The notes beneath the pieces were generated by a model. That model was not told the DNA's origin and searched no databases. It saw only the letters and a program-made list of their open reading frames with translations. Source: JAGOPY01 sp964619555 (GTDB taxonomy: Bacteria > Bacteroidota > Bacteroidia > Bacteroidales > JAGOPY01). From it: 64,000 bases of DNA. The stretch lies in contig CAZUDV010000003.1 in NCBI GenBank assembly GCA_964619555.1, positions 124,001 through 188,000 on the forward strand, read 5' to 3'. This document shows, piece by piece, positions 17,419 through 25,405 of this stretch (positions are counted from its first letter, which is position 1; each line of letters opens with the position of its first letter). The position numbers and the translations under genes were made by a program.

Positions 17419-18138
17419 TTATTCTTCCTCCTCACCTTTATCTGAGATCAACCGGCCATTCCTGTACTCTTCTTTCAATACCAGTTCACCGATATCTGTG
17501 AGATAGATCCAGGTCCCCTGTTTGTTGTCATTCAAATAGGTGCCGGTCACCTCGATCTTCCCGTTAAGGTGATAGATGGTAAAGGTCCCTTCCAGCAGCC
17601 CGTTCACATAGGTAGCTGTCTGTTTGAGTGAGCCATCCGTAAAATACTGGGTCCAGGGGCCATGCTTGAGATCGTTTCGATAGGTCAGTGCTTCTGCCAC
17701 GGTACCGTCTTCATAGTAGACTTTCCAAACCCCTTCCCGGCTTCCGTCAATATAATGTTCCTCGGAAGCGAGCAGCCCTTCCTCTTCCGAATAATAAAGC
17801 CATGTGCTGTCTTTTTTCTGATCCAGGTATTTGCCCCTGGCCAGCATCTTGCCATTTGGGTGAAAATTAGTGATATAAGAGATCCTTCCACTGTCGTGTT
17901 GTTGAACGATCGCTTTGATGGCACCGTTGGGATAGAAATATTGGAATTCCCCGACCGGTTTCCCGTTTTGGAATTCGCCGGTAAATTTCAGGTTTCCGTC
18001 CCCGTCATAGACCCTCCATAATCCCTGCCTTTTCCCGTGGCTGTCGACTTTATTGATATGGCTGTCAGTCAGTTCCTGGCTGAAGAGGAAATTAATGCTG
18101 AGCACAAGAATGAACAGTATGATCAGTCGATTCATCAA
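17419..18138 (-). CDS. Exported MORN-repeat protein
   Basis: A 239-aa protein with a signal peptide (residues 1-20) followed by about eight MORN-type repeats with a period near 23 residues, each built on the pattern G-x-W-x-x-Y-x-x-D/N-G. Examples are GLWRVYDGDGNLKFTGEF and GTWIYLTDIG. In the family these beta-hairpin repeats form elongated scaffolds; no enzymatic role can be assigned. The tail is acidic (DKGEEEE). It is convergent with the HAD gene (30 bases) and divergent from recR (66 bases). Confidence 0.85.
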   Translation of the reverse strand: MMNRLIILFILVLSINFLFSQELTDSHINKVDSHGKRQGLWRVYDGDGNLKFTGEFQNGKPVGEFQYFYPNGAIKAIVQQHDSGRISYITNFHPNGKMLARGKYLDQKKDSTWLYYSEEEGLLASEEHYIDGSREGVWKVYYEDGTVAEALTYRNDLKHGPWTQYFTDGSLKQTATYVNGLLEGTFTIYHLNGKIEVTGTYLNDNKQGTWIYLTDIGELVLKEEYRNGRLISDKGEEEE

Positions 18139-18151
18139 TGCTGTATTTGGT

Positions 18152-18159
18152 TAATTTTG
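18152..18159 (+). promoter_or_regulatory. -7 promoter element for recR
   Basis: TAATTTTG followed by C lies 45 bases upstream of the chosen recR ATG. It supports the start at 18205 over the in-frame ATG at 18037 inside the MORN gene. Confidence 0.5.
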
Positions 18160-18204
18160 CATGAAAACGTAAAATTATCCAAATTATTCTTTAAAAGCCA
18201 TTGC

Positions 18205-18816
18205 ATGGTATATTCTTCAAAATTGCTGGAAAATGCTGTTAATGAGCTGGCAAGACTACCCGGGATCGGACGGAAGACCGCTCTTCGCCTGGCTCTTTTC
18301 CTTATCAGGCGCGATACAGCGGATGTCGAATCATTCAGCCAGGCTATCATGAGAATGAAGACGGAACTGAAGCAGTGTTCGGTCTGCCATAACATTTCCG
18401 ACACGGAAATCTGCGACATATGCTCCAATCCGAAAAGGGACCACACTGTTGTCTGCATCGTTCAGGATATAAGAGACGTTATGGCGATCGAGAATACGGG
18501 CCAGTACAATGGGGTTTATCACATCCTGGGAGGCATCATTTCCCCGATGGAAGGGATCGGCCCTGACGATCTCACGATCGCTTCGCTCGAAAAAAAGGTA
18601 TCGGAAGGCAAAATACATGAGATTATCCTGGCATTGCCGGCCACTGTTGAAGGCGATACGACCAATTTCTACATCTCCAGGAGGCTTGGCGAGTATGATC
18701 TTCTGATTTCAGTCATTTCAAGGGGTGTTGCGATAGGAGACGACATAGAGTTCACCGATGAAATAACGCTGGGAAGATCGATAGTCAATCGCATTCCTTA
18801 TAATTCAGGAACCTGA
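18205..18816 (+). CDS. recR: Recombination mediator RecR
   Basis: A 203-aa RecR. It has the helix-hairpin-helix ELARLPGIGRKTALRLAL, a C4 zinc finger (Cys58, Cys61, Cys70, Cys73) and a Toprim domain (QDIRDVMAIENTG, YHILGGIISPMEGIGP). With RecF and RecO it loads RecA on gapped DNA; recF is at 35681. The open frame extends upstream to 18037, but that stretch overlaps the MORN gene and is not RecR-like. ATG 18205 gives the standard family length and follows a promoter element. Confidence 0.96.
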   Translation: MVYSSKLLENAVNELARLPGIGRKTALRLALFLIRRDTADVESFSQAIMRMKTELKQCSVCHNISDTEICDICSNPKRDHTVVCIVQDIRDVMAIENTGQYNGVYHILGGIISPMEGIGPDDLTIASLEKKVSEGKIHEIILALPATVEGDTTNFYISRRLGEYDLLISVISRGVAIGDDIEFTDEITLGRSIVNRIPYNSGT

Positions 18817-18831
18817 GGATCTGAACAGGCT

Positions 18832-19080
18832 TTAATCCAGCCTTCTCCGGTCAATCTCGAAAAGGTCAAGCTGGTTGGCGGTGGCGAAGTTTTCTTCCGG
18901 TAACGCCTTGGTATATCCGAAATATTTTCTCAGCACTTTTTTGATGAGCTTATTCCGGGTAGTTTTACGGGCTTTACAGTATATATCCAGTGATTCCTTC
19001 TGAGAAGCGGACAGTTTCACCTTAACGGTGTGATAACGGACCTTTTTGCGCTTTTTCCCGGCTTTCTTTTTTACAGGCAT
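18832..19080 (-). CDS. Small basic hypothetical protein
   Basis: An 82-aa protein. It starts with a lysine-rich tail (PVKKKAGKKRKKVRYHTVKV), then a segment VKLSASQKESLDIYCKARKTT that could form a strand and helix, and a second helix NKLIKKVLRKYF. This layout resembles a ribbon-helix-helix DNA-binding protein with a basic arm, but I cannot confirm it. It converges on recR with a 15-base gap and is transcribed away from glmM. Function unknown. Confidence 0.6.
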   Translation of the reverse strand: MPVKKKAGKKRKKVRYHTVKVKLSASQKESLDIYCKARKTTRNKLIKKVLRKYFGYTKALPEENFATANQLDLFEIDRRRLD

Positions 19081-19152
19081 AGGAAAAATAGAATTTCGCA
19101 GTCTAAAGTAATCCGAAATCAGGAAGGATGGAAATTATCCTCATCCAAATTA

Positions 19153-20532
19153 TTAACAGTCCAGTGATGAAATCTCCCGGATTATCTTCCGGGCGTATTC
19201 CCCTGCTGTCGCAAGATCTGGGCCCTCGGCATAAATCCGGATAACGGGCTCCGTATTGGAAGGCCTCAGATGGATCCAGCCATCCTCCAGATCGATCCTG
19301 ACGCCGTCCGTATCATTAATGGGACGACCCGCATAAAGACTTTTAACAGCTGAAAACAGACTATTGAGATCCACTCCGGGTTTGAGGTCGATTTTATTTT
19401 TTGAGATGGCATAATCTGGATATTTCCTTCGCAAATCCGAGCATTTCATTTCCGATTTGGCCAGATGAGTGAGAAAAAGCGCAATTCCGACCAGTGCATC
19501 CCTTCCATAATGAAGAGCAGGGTAGATCACCCCGCCGTTGCCTTCCCCTCCTATCACGGCATTGCATGATTTCATCTTTTCGACTACATTCACCTCCCCG
19601 ACTGCTGAGGCAAAATACCGGCCGCCATATTGTTCCGTGACATCTTTCAAGGCTCTCGTAGAGGAAAGGTTGGAAACTGTATTCCCTGGCAGGTTTTTCA
19701 GGACATAGTCAGCGACTGCCACGAGTGTATACTCTTCCCCGAAAAACCGGCCGTCCTCGCTGATAATCGCCAGCCGGTCCACATCGGGATCCACCACAAA
19801 CCCGGCATCTGAACGGGTTTCAGGCACCACCCTGCTGATTTCGCCGAGGTGCTCCGGCAAAGGTTCCGGATTGTGGGGAAAGAGTCCGTCCGGAACTGCA
19901 TTGACCGGGACTATATCACTCACTCCCAACGCTTTCAGTAATTCCGGCAAGGCAATTGCACCGACGGAGTTAACCGCATCGAAGGCAATTTTGAAATTCC
20001 GTTTACGGATAGCATCAACATCGACCAACGGCAGGGCAATGATCTTATCGATATGCTCTCGCAAATGATGCTGATTCCGATTATATTTCCCGATCCTTGT
20101 GTGATCCATAAATTCGAACAGATCCTGCTGCCCGGCTATTCTGAGCAGTTCTTCACCCTCGGCCACCGACAGGAATTCCCCTTTTGAATTGAGCAGTTTC
20201 AAGGCATTCCACTGGGCGGGATTATGGCTGGCTGTCAGGATGATCCCACCATCAGCCCCCTCGGATATCACGGCCAGCTCAACCGTCGGAGTAGTTGCCA
20301 GCCCGGTGTCCGTCACATCTGCTCCGCAGGCCATCAAAGTCCCTGCAACGATCTTACTGACCATCTCACCCGTTGTCCGGGCATCGCGTCCAATGACAAT
20401 CCTGGGCCTGCTTTGCCCCGTTTGCGCCCGGGTAAGGTGAACATAAGCTGCGGTAAACTTTATGATCTCGGCAGGAGTAAGGCCTGTCCCAACAATCCCA
20501 CGGATTCCGGAAATGGATTTGATCAGGGTCAT
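19153..20532 (-). CDS. glmM: Phosphoglucosamine mutase (alpha-D-phosphohexomutase family)
   Basis: A 459-aa phosphohexomutase. The phosphoserine is Ser102 in TASHNPAQWNALK, the metal loop is DPDVDRLAI, the sugar-specificity loop is GGEGNGGVI and the phosphate-binding loop is RPSNTEPVIRIYAE. GlmM converts glucosamine-6-phosphate to glucosamine-1-phosphate on the way to UDP-GlcNAc; a phosphomannomutase role is the main alternative. The open frame continues 136 codons upstream, but that stretch runs into the divergent TPR gene and is not family-like. ATG 20532 gives MTLIKSISGIRGIVG, the normal N-terminus, and has a promoter element just upstream. Confidence 0.9.
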   Translation of the reverse strand: MTLIKSISGIRGIVGTGLTPAEIIKFTAAYVHLTRAQTGQSRPRIVIGRDARTTGEMVSKIVAGTLMACGADVTDTGLATTPTVELAVISEGADGGIILTASHNPAQWNALKLLNSKGEFLSVAEGEELLRIAGQQDLFEFMDHTRIGKYNRNQHHLREHIDKIIALPLVDVDAIRKRNFKIAFDAVNSVGAIALPELLKALGVSDIVPVNAVPDGLFPHNPEPLPEHLGEISRVVPETRSDAGFVVDPDVDRLAIISEDGRFFGEEYTLVAVADYVLKNLPGNTVSNLSSTRALKDVTEQYGGRYFASAVGEVNVVEKMKSCNAVIGGEGNGGVIYPALHYGRDALVGIALFLTHLAKSEMKCSDLRRKYPDYAISKNKIDLKPGVDLNSLFSAVKSLYAGRPINDTDGVRIDLEDGWIHLRPSNTEPVIRIYAEGPDLATAGEYARKIIREISSLDC

Positions 20533-20548
20533 AAGGAAAATTTTTACG

Positions 20549-20556
20549 CAAATGTA
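20549..20556 (-). promoter_or_regulatory. -7 promoter element for glmM
   Basis: The minus strand reads TACATTTG followed by C, 16 bases upstream of the chosen glmM ATG. It argues against the longer upstream start. Confidence 0.4.
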
Positions 20557-20640
20557 GCTATAACACATGAAGTAAAGCATTCCCCAATGACAGATATATG
20601 GAAATCCGTATACCTCCCGGATTGGCTCAGAATTTTTGAC

Positions 20641-20648
20641 TAATTTTG
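20641..20648 (+). promoter_or_regulatory. -7 promoter element for the TPR gene
   Basis: TAATTTTG followed by C lies 25 bases upstream of the TPR gene start, with a TTG 16 bases further upstream (20622-20624). Confidence 0.5.
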
Positions 20649-20673
20649 CAACCCCTGAAGTGGAGACAATTGA

Positions 20674-22077
20674 ATGGAACAATCTTTCGACTATAATGAA
20701 ACCGATCTCAAGGCACTGGTGGAACGGTTTGAAGCGATGCTGAACAAGAACGGGAGCTCCTTTTTCGATGTGGAAGACCTGGAGGATATTATAGATTTTT
20801 ACATTGACAACCAGGAAGCCACGCGAGCCAGAAAAGCGCTGGACCTGGCTATGGCACAGCATCCCGGATCCACGGCATTCCTGATTAAAAAAGCCCGGTA
20901 CCTGGTTTTGGTCAATAAACCGCAGAGCGCCATAAATCAACTGGATGAACTTGAAAAGATTGACCCCACCAATGCTGACATTTACCTGCTGAAAGGCACT
21001 ATCCTGAGCAGCCTGAAAAAATTCAAGGAAGCGATCAGGGAATACAATAAAGCCGTAAAATATTCCGCCGATATCGAGGAAGTTTATTCAAACATTGCCT
21101 ACGAATATGAAAATGCTGCGGACTACAACAATGCGATCAATTACCTGAAGAAGGTACTGGAAGTTAATCCTGCGAATGAATCTGCCATCTATGAGCTCAC
21201 ATTCTGCTACGAGATTACCAACCAGGTGGAAATGGGAATTGATTTTTTTAAACAGTTCCTGGACAAGCACCCTTATAATAAAATCGCCTGGTTCAACCTC
21301 GGGGTGTGCTACAATAACCTGGAACTTTTTGAGATGGCCATCGAATCCTATGAGTTTGCCATTGCGATTGACGACACTTATTCATCGGCCTACTTCAACC
21401 TGGCAAACTCTTACGCCAATCTTGGAGAATACCGGCTGGCGATCAGGAATTACAAGGAGACTTTCAAGTATGAAGAACCTCAGGCCCTGACCCACTATTA
21501 CATCGGGGAGTGCTACGAAAAAATCGACAAATACAAGGAAGCGGTCGAACACTACAATTCAGCCCTGAAGGAAGATCCAGATATGGCCGATGCCTGGATG
21601 GGGCTCGGTGTATGCTACGATGAACTGGGTCAACTGGAAACAGCCGTCAATTGTATGGAGAAAGCACTTGACCTGGAGGATGACAATGCCGAATTCTGGT
21701 ATATTTATGCCGATCTGAAATATAAGACACGAGACCTGGAGAAAGCCATCAAAGCATACGAGAAAGTATCTGCCATGGATCCGCTTCATCCGGAGATCTG
21801 GGCCGACCTGTCCGATGCCTACATCGAAACCGGCCATCCTGAAAAAGCCGAGGAGGTTCTGGAGGAAGGTATCTATCAGCAGGCAGGCAATTCAATCCTG
21901 GTTTACAGGATGGCAGCTCTGCTTTTGCGGGAAGGCAAACATAAAAATGGCCTCAAGATGCTCTCTCAAGGGCTTCAGCTCGACTATGACCGGCACCAGG
22001 AACTGTTCGAAGCTTATCCCCCGGCCGACCAGATACCGGAAGTCATGGAACTGATCCGTTCATTTTCTCCGAAATAA
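20674..22077 (+). CDS. TPR-repeat protein
   Basis: A 467-aa protein made almost entirely of tetratricopeptide repeats, about a dozen 34-residue units. Examples are IAWFNLGVCYNNLELFEMAI, ADAWMGLGVCYDELGQLETAV and PEIWADLSDAYIETGHPEKA. It has no signal peptide or membrane segment, so it is probably a cytoplasmic scaffold for protein contacts. Its partner is unknown. The gene is divergent from glmM and lies 15 bases before aroE, probably on the same transcript. Confidence 0.9.
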   Translation: MEQSFDYNETDLKALVERFEAMLNKNGSSFFDVEDLEDIIDFYIDNQEATRARKALDLAMAQHPGSTAFLIKKARYLVLVNKPQSAINQLDELEKIDPTNADIYLLKGTILSSLKKFKEAIREYNKAVKYSADIEEVYSNIAYEYENAADYNNAINYLKKVLEVNPANESAIYELTFCYEITNQVEMGIDFFKQFLDKHPYNKIAWFNLGVCYNNLELFEMAIESYEFAIAIDDTYSSAYFNLANSYANLGEYRLAIRNYKETFKYEEPQALTHYYIGECYEKIDKYKEAVEHYNSALKEDPDMADAWMGLGVCYDELGQLETAVNCMEKALDLEDDNAEFWYIYADLKYKTRDLEKAIKAYEKVSAMDPLHPEIWADLSDAYIETGHPEKAEEVLEEGIYQQAGNSILVYRMAALLLREGKHKNGLKMLSQGLQLDYDRHQELFEAYPPADQIPEVMELIRSFSPK

Positions 22078-22092
22078 ATCGCCCTAATACGA

Positions 22093-22848
22093 GTGAAAGT
22101 TTATGGACTGATAGGTAACCCTCTGGGGCATTCCTTTTCAAAAGATTTTTTTGAGGAAAAATTTCTGAAAGAACATCATGGGGATTGCGTCTATTATAAT
22201 TTTCAACTGCAAGATATAAATGAGCTGCCATCCCTGATCAGGGACATCCCCGGTCTGTCAGGGCTCAATGTTACATCGCCGTTCAAGACCCGGATCATTC
22301 CCTTCCTGGATGAAACCGATGCAGAAGCTACCATCATAGGTGCGGTTAATTGCATCAAATTTAATAAGATTGATGGGAAGACTGTTCTGACAGGGCATAA
22401 TACGGATCACAAGGCTTTTGAAATAACGATCAAACCGTTGATCGGTCATGAAATAAAGAAAGCACTGATATTGGGTACAGGCGGTGCATCCAGGGCCGTA
22501 GCCCATGCCCTGCAAAAGCTTGGCATCACGCCGCAATTTGTCTCCAGGATTAAGTCAGACACTGTTTTAACCTATCCGGAAATCCATGAGGGTATCCTGC
22601 GGGAGCATTTGCTTGTCATAAATGCCACACCATCAGGAATGGCCGGTTTCCCGGACGAGGTACCTGAAATTCCATACGAATTGCTGACGCCCGGACATGT
22701 CCTTTACGACCTGGTCTATAACCCCCCGCTGACCCGTTTTCTGGAAAAAGGCCTGAAGGCCGGCTGTATCATAAAAAATGGGGATGACTTGCTCAGGTTG
22801 CAGGCGGAACTCAGCTGGGATATCTGGAATTCACCCCCGGAAAGGTGA
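22093..22848 (+). CDS. aroE: Shikimate dehydrogenase
   Basis: A 251-aa shikimate 5-dehydrogenase of the chorismate pathway. The catalytic pair is Lys65 in LNVTSPFKTRI and Asp105 in HNTDHKAFE; the NADP fold is LILGTGGASRAVAHAL. It begins with a GTG codon, which gives the family N-terminus MKVYGLIGNPLGHSFS, and no ATG is better placed. It is slightly shorter than the E. coli enzyme (272 aa), as is common in Bacteroidota. Its TGA stop directly abuts the stop codon of the convergent DUF4342 gene. Confidence 0.95.
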   Translation: MKVYGLIGNPLGHSFSKDFFEEKFLKEHHGDCVYYNFQLQDINELPSLIRDIPGLSGLNVTSPFKTRIIPFLDETDAEATIIGAVNCIKFNKIDGKTVLTGHNTDHKAFEITIKPLIGHEIKKALILGTGGASRAVAHALQKLGITPQFVSRIKSDTVLTYPEIHEGILREHLLVINATPSGMAGFPDEVPEIPYELLTPGHVLYDLVYNPPLTRFLEKGLKAGCIIKNGDDLLRLQAELSWDIWNSPPER

Positions 22849-23106
22849 TCATTCTTCCGTTTCTTCCTTTCGCTCGACCTCTATCGTGAAATTAGCGGCC
22901 AGTGCCGCCAATGCACCGATCGCGGCGAAGACCGGCGCCACGATCGCCCCGATAAGCCCAATGGTCACGGGTATTTCGAGGTAAGTTTCCCCTTTATCGT
23001 TCTTGATGATGACTTTCCTTACATTGCCTTCGTGGATCAGTTCCTTGAACTTCGCCAACAATTCCTCACCCGTTACAGAAAATTCGGATTTATTCTTTGA
23101 TTCCAT
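22849..23106 (-). CDS. DUF4342 domain small protein
   Basis: An 85-aa protein matching the DUF4342 pattern. An N-terminal helix (TGEELLAKFKELIHEGNV) leads to the segment RKVIIKNDKGETYLEIPVT, followed by a glycine/alanine-rich hydrophobic helix pair (GLIGAIVAPVFAAIGALAAL) and an acidic tail. The hydrophobic part could sit in or on the membrane. The family has no established function. It has its own candidate promoter and converges on aroE with no spacer. Confidence 0.8.
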   Translation of the reverse strand: MESKNKSEFSVTGEELLAKFKELIHEGNVRKVIIKNDKGETYLEIPVTIGLIGAIVAPVFAAIGALAALAANFTIEVERKEETEE

Positions 23107-23128
23107 GTTTTTTGAGTTAAGTATATCA

Positions 23129-23136
23129 CAAAATTA
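23129..23136 (-). promoter_or_regulatory. -7 promoter element for the DUF4342 gene
   Basis: The minus strand reads TAATTTTG, 22 bases upstream of the DUF4342 ATG. Confidence 0.45.
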
Positions 23137-23188
23137 CACTTTGTCAGTTTAAAACCTTGGAGGATAAGCAAACTATCGTAAAATTTCG

Positions 23189-23196
23189 TAAATTTG
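23189..23196 (+). promoter_or_regulatory. -7 promoter element for the universal stress protein gene
   Basis: TAAATTTG lies 30 bases before the ATG at 23227. It overlaps the TTG at 23194, the only longer in-frame start, and so favours the ATG. Confidence 0.45.
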
Positions 23197-23226
23197 AATT
23201 TGAGTCCGAAAAATAATTTGAGCCTT

Positions 23227-24099
23227 ATGGCAGGTAATATTCTGGTACCGGTCGATTTTTCTCCTCATACGATGATATCCTGTCAGTATGCTTTAATGCT
23301 GGCCAGGTTAATGCGTCTCGACGTAGTACTCTTCCACTCATTCTATGATCAGATCTATTTCTCCGACGGGGGATTTGCCACCGGTTTTGAGTCGGGCATC
23401 ATGCTGACCGATGAGATCATCCTGGATTTTTACAAACAAAAAGAAGCCCGGCTGCACGAGATAGCGGATGAGATGCTATTGCTGGCAGGGGAAGAACGCC
23501 CTTCCACTTCCGTCACCTGCCAGATAGAGAGCGGGGATCCGGAAGTGATGATATTAAATGCCATCGCCAGGATGGAGCCCAGGCTGATCGTCATGGCTTC
23601 CAGCGGTATTGGCAAAAAGAGGATTTTTTCCGGTTCAGTGGCCAGGAAAATCATGGACAGCACGGCGGTTCCTGTTTTTGCCGTGCCTGGTCTGGAGGAT
23701 ATTCATGAGATCAGGCAGGTTGTTTACATGACCAACTTCGATCCTTCCGATCCGCTCGTGATCTCAGAGATCGACTCCCTGCTGTCGCCTCTGAAGATCC
23801 ATATAAGCTGTTTGCACCTGGCCCTGGCAAAGAATGAAACGGAATCCATCGCATCTATGGAAGCTTTATCCCGTAAGGAACTGGCAATCAGACCCGATAC
23901 CAGCATTTCGTTCCAGGTCATTACCGGTTCGGACCCCCAGGAATCCCTCGATCGGTATATCGAAGACAACCGGTCGGACCTGATCGCTTTTATCCCTCAT
24001 AAAAAAAACATCTTCAAAAATTTCAGCAGGCAAAATCTCACCAGGGATGACCTTTTTCTTACCCGTACCCCCATCCTTGCCATCCCATGCCGATTTTGA
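23227..24099 (+). CDS. Universal stress protein (two-domain UspA family)
   Basis: A 290-aa protein of two tandem Usp domains. The first (about 1-155) starts NILVPVDFSPHTMISCQYAL and ends with the nucleotide-loop-like stretch SSGIGKKRIFSGSVARKI and VPVFAVP. The second (about 160-290) keeps the fold pattern but no clear ATP loop. Usp proteins bind nucleotides and respond to starvation or redox stress; no specific role can be given. A longer reading from a TTG at 23194 would start inside the promoter element, so ATG 23227 was chosen. It lies 6 bases before the flavoprotein gene. Confidence 0.88.
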   Translation: MAGNILVPVDFSPHTMISCQYALMLARLMRLDVVLFHSFYDQIYFSDGGFATGFESGIMLTDEIILDFYKQKEARLHEIADEMLLLAGEERPSTSVTCQIESGDPEVMILNAIARMEPRLIVMASSGIGKKRIFSGSVARKIMDSTAVPVFAVPGLEDIHEIRQVVYMTNFDPSDPLVISEIDSLLSPLKIHISCLHLALAKNETESIASMEALSRKELAIRPDTSISFQVITGSDPQESLDRYIEDNRSDLIAFIPHKKNIFKNFSRQNLTRDDLFLTRTPILAIPCRF

Positions 24100-24105
24100 C
24101 CCCTC

Positions 24106-25344
24106 ATGCCAGAAGTTGTTTCCACAGACATTGCCATCATTGGCGGAGGACCGGCCGGTTTAACCGCAGCCCTGGTGCTGGGTAAAAAGGGCATCCCGTG
24201 CGTCCTGGCCGATGGCCCGGAGCGCCCACGCGGTAAAATCTGCGGCGACGGGCTCAGCGGAAAGGTGATCGGTGCGTTGAACAATATTGACCCTTCATAT
24301 GCCGAAGAGCTGAACCTGATGTCTTTCGTCAGCTCATCATACGCCGTAAGATTCTTTTCCCCTCAGTCACGAATGGTGGAAATCGGGTTCCGTAACCCCA
24401 GCCCCGGTTTGCCACCCGGTTTCATCTGCCGGCGAAGTTTTTTCGATGAATTCCTGAGGAAAAAAACATGCCTTTACCCGTCCGTGAAGTTTTTCCCGGA
24501 ATCGGGCATCCACAAATGCCTGAAGCAGAATGGGGTATACCTGCTGGAAGACTCAACAGGATCTGTGAAGATAAGGGCAAAATTGCTCCTGATCGCAACT
24601 GGCAGCGACAGAAAACTGGTCAGGATCGTTGATCCGGGTTTTCCTGGCACCGGTTCTGAAGGCCTGGGAGTCCGGACTTACTTCGACCAGGTCAGGGGAT
24701 GCGATGAAAAAAATGCCATTGAGATTCATTTTCTCAAGGAATTGCTTCCGTGGTACTTATGGATTTTTCCTTTCAGTGACGGATCAGCGAATGTCGGCCT
24801 TGCCTTACCGGTAAATCTGGCCAAAAAGAATCCCATGAGCCTGAAGGAATTGCTTCCTCACCTGATCGGCCGGTATCCTCATTTGAAACCGAGATTTGAC
24901 GGTTCAAAAATGACCGGACCGGTGGAAGCGCACCGGCTGCCATACTTCACGGGGCAGCAGTCTATTTCGGGCGATGGTTACCTGTTGCTAGGGGACGCGG
25001 CTCACCTGATCGATCCCTTCACCGGTGAAGGAATCAGCCATGCCATGATCAGCGGAATGATCGCTGCGTCGGTAGCGGAACAATGCTTCGAATGCCAGGA
25101 TTTTTCGAACCGGGTAACCGGTCATTACGACCGAATGGTTTACGATAAGCTGGGGTCAGAACTGGAGCTGGGGTTAAGGTTGCAACAACTGGCCGGGAAT
25201 CCCCGACTATTGAACCTGGTTATCGGAAAAGCATCCAGGAATGAAAAAGTAAGGAAGACACTGGAAGAAATGCTTTACAGCATCAACACAAAAGGACAGC
25301 TATCCAGGCCGATGTTTTATCTTAAACTTGTTCTCGGAATATAA
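24106..25344 (+). CDS. FAD-dependent oxidoreductase, geranylgeranyl reductase family
   Basis: A 412-aa flavoprotein. The FAD fold is AIIGGGPAGLTAALVLGKKG near the N-terminus, and the second FAD motif is LLLGDAAHLIDPFTGEGISHAM. Between them lie ICGDGLSG, with the cysteine often found in this family, and a substrate region. Members reduce isoprenoid or hydroxylate ring substrates; in Bacteroidota the substrate is generally not known. A tryptophan-halogenase or monooxygenase-like assignment is less likely because no halogenase motif is present. It follows the universal stress gene by 6 bases. Confidence 0.85.
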   Translation: MPEVVSTDIAIIGGGPAGLTAALVLGKKGIPCVLADGPERPRGKICGDGLSGKVIGALNNIDPSYAEELNLMSFVSSSYAVRFFSPQSRMVEIGFRNPSPGLPPGFICRRSFFDEFLRKKTCLYPSVKFFPESGIHKCLKQNGVYLLEDSTGSVKIRAKLLLIATGSDRKLVRIVDPGFPGTGSEGLGVRTYFDQVRGCDEKNAIEIHFLKELLPWYLWIFPFSDGSANVGLALPVNLAKKNPMSLKELLPHLIGRYPHLKPRFDGSKMTGPVEAHRLPYFTGQQSISGDGYLLLGDAAHLIDPFTGEGISHAMISGMIAASVAEQCFECQDFSNRVTGHYDRMVYDKLGSELELGLRLQQLAGNPRLLNLVIGKASRNEKVRKTLEEMLYSINTKGQLSRPMFYLKLVLGI

Positions 25345-25371
25345 AGAATCGGCTTTTATGCAACTGATTTG

Positions 25372-25379
25372 TAATTTTG
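25372..25379 (+). promoter_or_regulatory. -7 promoter element for the GT2 fusion gene
   Basis: TAATTTTG followed by C lies 26 bases before the ATG at 25406. Confidence 0.5.
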
Positions 25380-25405
25380 CCGTTCAATAATACCATCAGA
25401 TACTG

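Noticed and set aside
18037..18204. Upstream in-frame extension of recR
   Set aside because: It overlaps the start of the MORN gene and the promoter region and adds residues not found in RecR; ATG 18205 gives the standard 203 aa.
20533..20940. 136-codon upstream extension of glmM
   Set aside because: It runs through both promoters and into the divergent TPR gene and has no phosphohexomutase features.
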